From positions 930,001 to 994,000 of the forward strand of contig JABTUK010000003.1 in assembly GCA_015075405.1 (NCBI GenBank): 64,000 nucleotides of DNA. Direction: 5' to 3'. The DNA is from Anaerolineales bacterium (GTDB lineage Bacteria; Chloroflexota; Anaerolineae; 4572-78; J111). A program made the position numbers and the translations under genes. The notes below the pieces were generated by a model. It was not told the DNA's origin. It did not search any database and was given only the letters and a program-made list of their open reading frames with translations. Below, one piece after another: positions 50,585 to 57,309 of the stretch. The stretch's first letter is position 1. The number at the start of each line of letters is the position of its first letter.

Positions 50585-51742
50585 TTATTCCACCAACGAC
50601 AGCGTGACCCCCGGATACACCGGCGGCGGCCCTTGCGGGTTCAGGAACAGCCAGCGGAGTAAATCACGATAAAAACGGAACAGAGGAATCTGCTCGGCGA
50701 CCTGATTGCGAACCTGCTCGCGTTGGGCGCGGAAGCTGGTATGGCTTTCTTTGGTCAATAATTCGCGTTCGTGCAGGAAATTGCTCAATGTTTGGATTTG
50801 AATCTCCATCGTCTTGTCCGACCAGCGCACGACCGATTTTAAGGCTTCCCAGCCCGTTTGCTTCTGTTGGTGGGGCATAAGGTAATCTTTCACCTCGACA
50901 AAGTGCAGCCGCCGGTTTTCGAGGGTGGGTTCAACCTGAAATTTGGCTAACTCCCGCTCCGACCAGCTTAGTTCGACCAGGGCCATGTGGACTCGACGGA
51001 TATCATCCAGGCTGCCGACCACAATCTTGATGCCAAAAACATCTTTCACATAGCGGCTCAAATGGCGCAGTTGTTTATCGCGAACCACAATATTATCGAG
51101 GCCAAAAATTTCATCCACCACTTTGTTCCAGACCTCTTGCTCGGCCTTGATCCGGCTGATGATTTTATGAATCCCGTAAACATTGGGTTCAAGCGGCTGG
51201 TAATCCACCATATTTGCCACCAGATTGGCCTGGCTCCAATCCTGCCCGTCGAAAATCCGCAGCTTCTTTAACTGGCGGCTGCCCAAATCAATATCCGTGA
51301 CGGTGTATAAATCCTCAGCCAAGACTCCCTGGGTAATGGTGAAGCGCTCTTTGGTCGTTTCTACTTCGCCAATCACCACACTCTGTATCTGATAGGGCGT
51401 TACCAGTGCGTCGCAAATAAGCTGGCATAAGCAGTGCAGCTTCTGCTCGCCGTGCAGAATCATATTGGCAAAAGCCAGACGCACCTGCTCCAGGTGCGAG
51501 CGGGAAAATTGAAGTTTGTGATGAACGCTGGGGTGCTCCATCAAAGCCACACGAAGCCGTTGGAGCCGCACAAACAGATCGTTCAGAATCGGCTCTGATG
51601 TGACCATCCACAGCGGGGAGTCTGAGGTCAAATCACTAGCGGTGGTTGAGAACTCACCCCCCGGAGCAGCATCTTCCCACGCAGGCACGCTTTTAGAAAC
51701 CGACACCACACCTCCCGAGGTTATAATTTGTTTCTGGCCCAT
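50585..51742 (-). CDS. divergent RelA/SpoT-like nucleotidyltransferase-fold protein
   Basis: 385 residues, soluble. About 190-330 follows the order of a ppGpp synthetase domain: RIKAEQEVWNKVVDEIF (Arg-Lys pair), DVFGIKIVVGSLDD (Asp of D-x-x-G-x-R, with Arg changed to Lys), HFVEVKDYLMPHQQKQTGWE and MEIQIQTLSNFLHERELL. The canonical GYQSLH motif reads TGWEALK and EIQIRT reads EIQIQT, so several contacts are altered. No hydrolase, TGS or ACT domain is visible. The first 45 residues look disordered. It may be a small alarmone synthetase of unusual specificity or an inactive relative. Conserved Arg, Lys, Asp and Glu favour some nucleotide role. Confidence 0.6.
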   Translation of the reverse strand: MGQKQIITSGGVVSVSKSVPAWEDAAPGGEFSTTASDLTSDSPLWMVTSEPILNDLFVRLQRLRVALMEHPSVHHKLQFSRSHLEQVRLAFANMILHGEQKLHCLCQLICDALVTPYQIQSVVIGEVETTKERFTITQGVLAEDLYTVTDIDLGSRQLKKLRIFDGQDWSQANLVANMVDYQPLEPNVYGIHKIISRIKAEQEVWNKVVDEIFGLDNIVVRDKQLRHLSRYVKDVFGIKIVVGSLDDIRRVHMALVELSWSERELAKFQVEPTLENRRLHFVEVKDYLMPHQQKQTGWEALKSVVRWSDKTMEIQIQTLSNFLHERELLTKESHTSFRAQREQVRNQVAEQIPLFRFYRDLLRWLFLNPQGPPPVYPGVTLSLVE

Positions 51743-51791
51743 ATCAAAATTGTATATCGAAATCGAAATTTTTCCTAGTCCAAGATTTTGG

Positions 51792-51916
51792 GTTACTCCT
51801 CAGGTTCATGTCATTTCGAGCGACGCCAGGAGCGAGAAATCCCCAGGGCGCAACACATAAAAGTAAGGTATCGGGGATTTCTCCCTGCGGTCGAAATGAC
51901 ATGGCTGAGGAGTTAC
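51792..51916. mobile_element. MITE-like element, family B, best-preserved copy
   Basis: 125 bp. Left end GTTACTCCTCAGGTTC then ATGTCATTTCGAGCGACGCC; right end GGTCGAAATGACATGGCTG then AGGAGTTAC. The interior is nearly identical to the copy at 42441-42563, including CCCCAGGGCGCAACA. No coding capacity; long arms could fold on either strand. Confidence 0.82.
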
Positions 51917-51930
51917 GATTTTGGGTAATA

Positions 51931-51960
51931 AAAACCCCAAGCATTATTGCCTGGGGTTTT
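51931..51960 (-). terminator. intrinsic terminator of msrA
   Basis: Stem AAAACCCCA..GCA / TGC..TGGGGTTTT, followed on the minus strand by a T run, 23 bases after the msrA stop. Confidence 0.75.
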
Positions 51961-51983
51961 GGGGCAGTAGCAGTATTACGGTT

Positions 51984-52676
51984 TTAACGATGGTAACGGT
52001 GGGCCATTTCCAAAAGTCGCTGCCGGCCTTTGGAAGACAAGCCCAGGCTGTCTAACTCCTTTTGCAGTTGGGCTATATCGCCGTAGCCGCTGACATAGCC
52101 GTTCACCCGCGCTGCCGCCGTCGAGTTGACCAAATCCTGGTGGTTAGGGTAGATAGCCTTGAGTTCATCCAGCAGTTCCGTACTATAACGGAGCATATAT
52201 TTTTGGTGATAATCCTCAGCCGGATAAAACTCGGTCGCCGGAAGGATTTCAGTGGTGATGGGCGCCTGATGCCGGGCCGCCTGCCGGGCCTTGCTGGCTA
52301 AAGCGGCTTGCTGCTGGGCTTCATTGTGATAAAAAATGGCAGCCATATACTGTTTGCTCCACGAACGCCGGGTGGGAGTATGAGCGGCCCAAAAAATTTC
52401 AAGCAGTTCCTCATAAGAAATTTGGGCCGGGTCATAATCAAGTTGCAGGGTTTCGGTATGGTCGCCCAGGCTGTGATAGGTCGGATTACGCTTTTGGCCA
52501 CCGGCATAGCCGACCCGCGTGCGTATCACTCCGGGAAGACTCCCAAACTGGGAGTCAGGCCCCCAGAATCAACCCAACGCAAAGGTGGCTAATTCGGTCT
52601 GAGCGGGCGCAGCCGCATCAAGCGGCGGAATAGCGACAGGCGCAGGGAGGGTTGCGGGCTTTTTGGTAAAAATCAT
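51984..52676 (-). CDS. msrA: peptide methionine sulfoxide reductase A, probable selenoprotein (in-frame UGA)
   Basis: Read from ATG 52676 (AAGGAG nine bases upstream) the frame has 230 codons with a single TGA at 52571-52569, codon 36. The context is TELATFALG-(UGA)-FWGPDSQFGSL. In MsrA this position is the catalytic Cys of G-C-F-W. The rest is complete and undamaged: VIRTRVGYAGG, YHSLGDHTETLQLDYDP, EIFWAAHTP, KQYMAAIFYH, FYPAEDYHQKY. No other Cys is present, so there is no resolving Cys. A 7-bp hairpin with a 5-base loop begins 12 bases after the UGA. Together these favour selenocysteine over a nonsense mutation. Repairs oxidised methionine in proteins. N-terminal 25 residues are low-complexity. 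Confidence 0.82.
52538..52571 (-). promoter_or_regulatory. UGA codon and bacterial SECIS-like hairpin in msrA
   Basis: UGA at 52571-52569; then on the mRNA a perfect stem GACUCCC / GGGAGUC (52556-52550 and 52544-52538) with loop AGUUU (52549-52545). The loop starts 19 bases after the UGA; in E. coli fdhF the AGGUCU loop starts 17 bases after. A G-U step in the loop is kept. Confidence 0.7.
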
Positions 52677-52745
52677 TGTTTATTTCTCCTTGGATCTATG
52701 TGATTTCCCTACTCTCAATGATACCACCCAATTCTTACAAAACCC

Positions 52746-53225
52746 TTAAGCGCCGGTTGACTCTGGCTCGCTGTACCAGATCCAAGACTCGACCGGAAAA
52801 GAGGCGACTTCAATCCGCCAGGGAGTCAACTTTAAAACGCCGTAATCAGGATTATCCATGCTGCCAAAGATAAGCCCCGGATCATACCCCAGCGGCTCCG
52901 GGGCAGCCTTGAATAACTCCCAGACCCGCTGCTTGCTTTCCCCATCATCGGCCCACTCAGCCACGCAATCAGCATAGACTGGCTTGGCGATATCGGCGAT
53001 GTAGGCCAAAGAAACATGCGGGTTGTGAGCGATGTGTTTGCCCTTGTGCGACTTCCGCCGAGTTCCAATCCAGCCTGTTGCTCCTTCCCAAATAGGATGG
53101 AGGATACGAGAGCGTGGCCGATTTTGAGTGTCCAGAGTGGCGACATTACACCACACCACCCGGTGGACTCGTTCAATAAATTCCTGTTCAAGCTCCGCAA
53201 ACGAAGCTACCCGAGTTCTTTGCAT
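52746..53225 (-). CDS. pyridoxamine 5'-phosphate oxidase-family flavin protein
   Basis: 159 residues with the split-barrel flavin-binding fold: VHRVVWCNVATLDTQNRPRS, RILHPIWEGATGWIGTRRKS and HNPHVSLAYIADIAKPVYAD. It probably binds FMN or F420 and reduces an unknown small molecule; it is not the vitamin B6 enzyme itself. Start at ATG 53225 with GGAGG upstream; the frame is open from 53264. Divergent from the LysR-type gene at 53350, which may regulate it. Confidence 0.83.
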   Translation of the reverse strand: MQRTRVASFAELEQEFIERVHRVVWCNVATLDTQNRPRSRILHPIWEGATGWIGTRRKSHKGKHIAHNPHVSLAYIADIAKPVYADCVAEWADDGESKQRVWELFKAAPEPLGYDPGLIFGSMDNPDYGVLKLTPWRIEVASFPVESWIWYSEPESTGA

Positions 53226-53254
53226 TTTTTCCTCCAAGCTTATTGACTCAATTT

Positions 53255-53283
53255 TTGACAACAATTCCCAGCAGCCCTATGAT
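53255..53283 (+). promoter_or_regulatory. promoter of the LysR-type gene
   Basis: TTGACA at 53255-53260, 17 bases, TATGAT at 53278-53283. It lies in the divergent gap where a LysR protein usually binds. Confidence 0.75.
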
Positions 53284-53349
53284 ACAGTCCTTCTTCTAAT
53301 AAATCAATCTAATGTTTTTTATCAAATCAATTAAAAATATTTATAATTT

Positions 53350-54258
53350 ATGGAGTTTTACCAACTTCGCGGCTTTCTGGCCGTTGCTCAAACCCAAAGT
53401 TTTACCCAAGCCGCCGACCAACTCTTTCTAACCCAGCCGGCCTTGAGTTTGCAGATTAAAGCCCTGGAGGAAGAACTGGGCCAACCTCTATTCGAGCGGT
53501 CTGGGCGGCGCGTACTGCTCACCCCGGCCGGCCGGCTGCTCCAGGAGCGAGCCGAACAGATTGTGGCTCTGGCTAATCAGGCCCGGTCTGAACTGCAAGC
53601 GACTCAAGAGCTGCGAAGCGGCAGCCTCAAGCTTGGCGCAACGGAGAGTTTGTGCCTATATATCCTGCCGCCCGTTATTCAATTTTTTCACGAGAAGTTT
53701 CCGGGGATAGAGCTGCAATTTATTAATCGCCACTCGGCTGACATCGTGATGCTGGTGGCCGAGGGCCGGGTAGATTTTGGCCTGGTCACGCTGCCGGTAC
53801 TGGACCCGCGTCTGGAAACCGATACCCTCTTCTACCGGGAGGATGTTGCCATTTGCGCTCCTACCTCACCCTTGCTGGCAGAGAGCACGGTTACACTTGA
53901 GGCATTGGCAGACCAGCCGCTGCTGCTGCTGCTAGAAAAAAGCAGTTCCAGCCGAATTTTGCTGGACCAACTGCTGGCCCGGCAAGGGGTCATGCCCGCT
54001 CAAATTCTGGAACTGGGCAGTATCGAGATTATCAAGCGCTTTGTGGCGCTTGGCCTGGGGGTGTCTATTTTGCCCGGCTACACCATCGAAGCTGAACTCA
54101 AAGCCGGTTCTCTACGAGCCATCCGCCTGAGTTGGCTGCCCACCCGAACCGTCGGCATTGTCCGGCGGCGCAAAAGCTTTCTCTCGCCGGCCGGGCAGTT
54201 GTTCCTCAAGCTGCTCAGAAATCATGTTCCCCAGGCCTGGCTCAGCCCGCTGAGCTAA
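53350..54258 (+). CDS. LysR-family transcriptional regulator
   Basis: 302 residues. The N-terminal winged helix (MEFYQLRGFLAVAQTQSFTQ, then LTQPALSLQIKALEEELGQ) is followed by a linker helix and a periplasmic-binding-like effector domain (about 90-295: LKLGATESLCLYILPPVIQF, SIEIIKRFVALGLGVSILPG). The DNA-binding part is typical of the CysB/CbbR-like branch. Transcribed away from the flavin protein gene at 53225, its probable target. Effector unknown. Confidence 0.93.
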   Translation: MEFYQLRGFLAVAQTQSFTQAADQLFLTQPALSLQIKALEEELGQPLFERSGRRVLLTPAGRLLQERAEQIVALANQARSELQATQELRSGSLKLGATESLCLYILPPVIQFFHEKFPGIELQFINRHSADIVMLVAEGRVDFGLVTLPVLDPRLETDTLFYREDVAICAPTSPLLAESTVTLEALADQPLLLLLEKSSSSRILLDQLLARQGVMPAQILELGSIEIIKRFVALGLGVSILPGYTIEAELKAGSLRAIRLSWLPTRTVGIVRRRKSFLSPAGQLFLKLLRNHVPQAWLSPLS

Positions 54259-54331
54259 TGCGTTTTGAGACGCCAGCCCTTCTGAGGTATAATTTAGCCA
54301 TCCAATTTCTACTGTAGACAAAGGCTCAAAA

Positions 54332-56215
54332 ATGATCCCTCCTCGCCTCCTCGCCTCACTCCTCCTCGCCTCCCTATTCCTTGTTTCTTTCGCTCCGCCT
54401 CCCAGCGGCCCGGTTCACGGACGGCCCAAAACCCAAACTCGACCGGCCTTGAGCGGGCCAACGCTGACCCATCCGACCGAACACTTCGTCATTCACTACA
54501 CCCTCGAGGGTGATGATGCCGTCGCTGCCAATGATGAAAATGGCGACAAGCTGCCCGATTTTATCGAGGCCGTGGCTGAGGCATTAGAACACTCCTGGCA
54601 GCACGAAATCGAGGAGATGGGCTGGCGGTTCCCCTTATCCGACAAAGGGGAAGGCGGCGATACCCGCCTGGATGTTTATCTGGAAGATCAAAACGACCTG
54701 TTTGGCACAGGCGATCTGTTTGGCTACACCGACACCTTCGGCGGTTTTGTCGGCGATAATCCGGCCACACCCCCCAAAGAGGAGCGCACCGCCTACGGTT
54801 TTATCAGCCTGGATAACGACTATGACCCCGATCAATTTGGCCTGTACGATCTGACCTCCCTCGACGCCATGCGCACCACCGCCGCCCACGAGTTTAACCA
54901 CGCCCTCCAATCCGCTTATGACGATGAAGATAGTTACTCTTGGTTATACGAAGCCACAGCAACCTGGATGGAAGATGAAGTTTACCCGGAGATTGGCGAC
55001 GCCCGCAGCTATCTGGCCGATTACATGGATGCGCCCGATCTTTGCCCGCTCAGCGTGGGCCGCGACGACCAAGACGTGCGCTGGTACGGCGGCTGGATTT
55101 TGCTGCGTTACCTGGCCGAGCAGCACGGCGGGCCGGATACCATCCGGCGGTTGTGGGAAAAAATGGCCACCACAGAAGGGCTAACGGCTTTGGAAGCCAC
55201 CCTGACCGAACAGAGGACCACAGTGGCTGAACTGCTGACCGACTTTTCTGTAGCTAACCTGACCAAATCGGATTGTCCGGCCAACGCCCCCTATTGCTAC
55301 CGGGATGGCAGCGACTACCTGCGGCCTTATGTCGAGGGTTCGCTTCATCTGGACCAGGGCGAAACCACCACCTTTACGCCCAAAGATGGCGTGCAGCAAT
55401 TTGCCGCTGATTACATCCGGCTCAAAAGCGATGGCCCGCTCCGGCTCCATTTTCAAGGTTCGGCGGCCGGCGAGTGGCAGTTGCGGCTGGTCGGTCTGAC
55501 CGGCCAGAAGGCTAAAGTCATCCCCTGGGCTGCCGCCAGCCCGACCACTGTTGACCCCTCGGCCTATGAAAAGCTGTACCTGGTGGTGGTCAACACAGCG
55601 CCGGTTGAAGCCGAAGAAGATTGTCGCTACCATAACTATACCCTGACTCTGGCGGCGGGCGCTGAAACCGGCCTGCCTTCAGCGCCTTCTCTGCCCAAAG
55701 ACCCCGGCCCTTACATTCCGCCGGCCTACCAGGGCGTCAGCAATGAGATCGTCGAGCTGCCACCCGCGCTCAGCGGCGGCCAGCCCATTGCCCCGGAAGA
55801 GGCCGCCTTTCCTCCGCTCTATCCCGGCTACTTGCCCGATGGTTATACCTTCGCCGGAGTGATCAGCTACACCCTGGCCAATCTGGCCGACGGCGAACAG
55901 GCTTACGCCCCCGGCGGCGAGCCGATTTTGGGCTTGCGCTACAGCGGAACCAACCCCGAGGCTTACCTGACGATCCTTCAAAGCCCCGCGCCCCGGCAAA
56001 CCCTCGCCGCCTGGGTCAAAAAAATGGATTATTGGGAAAATGATGTGCGCCTGATCAACGATCAATCGGTCCATCTGGTCGAGTACCAGGAAGAGAATGG
56101 CCCTTTGAGCGCGGCCACCTTCATCCACCACGACCTATTCATCGTCATCCGCGGCCCGCTTGGTTTGATTGAAATGCAGCAGATTGTGGCCGGTTTTCTG
56201 GCTAACAATCCTTAA
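54332..56215 (+). CDS. secreted metalloprotease-like protein (MXAN_6640 type)
   Basis: 627 residues. The signal peptide (1-26) is built from repeat sequence (RLLASLLLASLFLVSFAPP). A pro-like stretch starting HFVIHYTLEGDD leads into a gluzincin core: TTAAHEFNHALQSAY (HExxH near 186) and WLYEATATWMEDEVYPE, the downstream Glu ligand. This layout matches the putative metalloprotease family named after Myxococcus MXAN_6640. The C-terminal half has a beta-sandwich-like domain (about 335-430) and an MucB-like or other beta domain (about 470-625). Cys residues (DLCPLS, DCPANAPYC) may form disulfides outside the cell. Substrate unknown. Confidence 0.82.
   Translation: MIPPRLLASLLLASLFLVSFAPPPSGPVHGRPKTQTRPALSGPTLTHPTEHFVIHYTLEGDDAVAANDENGDKLPDFIEAVAEALEHSWQHEIEEMGWRFPLSDKGEGGDTRLDVYLEDQNDLFGTGDLFGYTDTFGGFVGDNPATPPKEERTAYGFISLDNDYDPDQFGLYDLTSLDAMRTTAAHEFNHALQSAYDDEDSYSWLYEATATWMEDEVYPEIGDARSYLADYMDAPDLCPLSVGRDDQDVRWYGGWILLRYLAEQHGGPDTIRRLWEKMATTEGLTALEATLTEQRTTVAELLTDFSVANLTKSDCPANAPYCYRDGSDYLRPYVEGSLHLDQGETTTFTPKDGVQQFAADYIRLKSDGPLRLHFQGSAAGEWQLRLVGLTGQKAKVIPWAAASPTTVDPSAYEKLYLVVVNTAPVEAEEDCRYHNYTLTLAAGAETGLPSAPSLPKDPGPYIPPAYQGVSNEIVELPPALSGGQPIAPEEAAFPPLYPGYLPDGYTFAGVISYTLANLADGEQAYAPGGEPILGLRYSGTNPEAYLTILQSPAPRQTLAAWVKKMDYWENDVRLINDQSVHLVEYQEENGPLSAATFIHHDLFIVIRGPLGLIEMQQIVAGFLANNP
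54335..54390. repeat. GAGGCGA-family repeat encoding a signal peptide
   Basis: CCTCCTCGCCTCCTCGCCTC and ACTCCTCCTCGCCTCCC. Only one arm is present. In this frame the unit translates as LLAS, giving a hydrophobic signal core. Confidence 0.78.
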
Positions 56216-56220
56216 TAACT

Positions 56221-56348
56221 GGACTTACGCGGTCATGTCATTTCGAGCGACGAAGGAGCGAGAAATCCCCCAGAACTCCGCTTGCAAGACGAGGCAATAG
56301 GGATTTCTCCCTCCGGTCGAAATGACATGCTTAGGTTCATCGCGTAAC
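56221..56348. mobile_element. MITE-like element, family B, variant interior
   Basis: Ends GGACTTACGCGGTC then ATGTCATTTCGAGCGACGAA, and TCGAAATGACATGC... CGCGTAACTCC. It shares the arms with the other copies, but its middle (CAGAACTCCGCTTGCAAGAC) is different. The rest of gap 56216-56594 holds one small palindrome (56472) and nothing else visible. Confidence 0.75.
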
Positions 56349-56471
56349 TCCTTGTTAATAACCCAAAGTTGCTTGCCAATTCCCCCCCGCAATGCTAGAA
56401 TCGAAGTATGGAAATATGAGTGGTATGAGAGGCAATGATTTTGTTTCGGCCACAGAAATACCGTTTGGCGG

Positions 56472-56511
56472 GTGATGCGTGATGCGTAAATGGTTACATA
56501 TCACGCATCAC
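56472..56511. repeat. iterated GTGATGCG palindrome
   Basis: GTGATGCGTGATGCGTAA, loop, then ATATCACGCATCAC, upstream of a GNAT gene. Confidence 0.75.
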
Positions 56512-56594
56512 TTTTATCCGCCAACTGGCTGAAATAACAACCTGGCCCCTTCCCCTTGATCGTTAGCTGTTGATAGGAGTCGGCCTTTTACACA

Positions 56595-57125
56595 ATGCGC
56601 ATCTATCCGGCGGAACTTATTGACCTTAACCAGTGCTGCCAGCTTAGCATGTCGTACACCACCGATTATGTCTGGCAGATGCAAACCCGCGAAAACGGGC
56701 GGACCATTGATGTGCGCTTCGATACGGTGCGCCTGCCCCGGCCCATGCGCGTGGACTATCCCCGCTCTCCCGATGAACTGGCCTTGCATTGGCAGCAAGA
56801 TGGCTGCTTTTTGGTTGCCCGCCAGGGAGATGATGAGGTGATTGGTTTTTTGGATGCCTGGCCCCAGCCCTGGCAAAACTTGCTGTGGATTTCTAACCTG
56901 GTGATTGACCAAAATTACCGGCGGCAAGGGTTTGGCTCGCGTTTGCTCAAATCAGCCCGCCGCTGGGCCAGGGAGCGAGAGTTAGCCCAACTGATGCTGG
57001 AAGTCCAGACCAAAAATCATCCGGCCATCTCGTTTGCTCAAAAGCACGGCTTTCAATTCTGCGGCTATAACGAGCGTTACTATCCCAATGGGGATATCGC
57101 CCTCTTTTTCTCACTCTCGGTTTAA
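56595..57125 (+). CDS. GNAT family N-acetyltransferase
   Basis: 176 residues. Acetyl-CoA loop RRQGFGSRLLKSARRWARE (near 117), preceded by LLWISNLVIDQNY. The C-terminal AQKHGFQFCGYNERYYPNGD contains the usual beta-alpha unit with Tyr near the active site. The N-terminal 45 residues with WQMQTRENG are an additional helix. It resembles the RimI-like branch but the substrate is unknown. Flanked by palindromes on both sides. Confidence 0.85.
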   Translation: MRIYPAELIDLNQCCQLSMSYTTDYVWQMQTRENGRTIDVRFDTVRLPRPMRVDYPRSPDELALHWQQDGCFLVARQGDDEVIGFLDAWPQPWQNLLWISNLVIDQNYRRQGFGSRLLKSARRWARERELAQLMLEVQTKNHPAISFAQKHGFQFCGYNERYYPNGDIALFFSLSV

Positions 57126-57126
57126 G

Positions 57127-57177
57127 AGGCTAAGGCTGAGGCTAAGGCTAAGTTTTAAACTCAGCCTCAGCCTTAGT
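57127..57177. repeat. iterated GAGGCTAAGGCT palindrome
   Basis: GAGGCTAAGGCTGAGGCTAA, loop, then ACTCAGCCTCAGCCTTAG. It begins 2 bases after the GNAT stop. Confidence 0.8.
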
Positions 57178-57203
57178 AAACATCTAAAATTTACTTCCCG
57201 TTT

Positions 57204-57262
57204 TGAGTTCCTACGGGTTCCCTTAGTTCCCTGGGAACTCGTAGGAACTTGGGGGAACTTAT
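57204..57262. repeat. iterated GAACTCGTAG palindrome
   Basis: GAGTTCCTACGGGTTCCC and TTAGTTCCC opposed to GGGAACTCGTAGGAAC and GGGGGAACTT. Second adjacent palindrome with a different unit. Confidence 0.78.
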
Positions 57263-57309
57263 TTTTGGACAATCACTTAGCCTCGGTCTTAACCTTCTTT
57301 TGAGCAAGT

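Noticed and set aside
52529..52568. MsrA starting at the GTG after the UGA (181 residues)
   Set aside because: It would lack the catalytic G-C-F-W segment; there is no ribosome site before that GTG.
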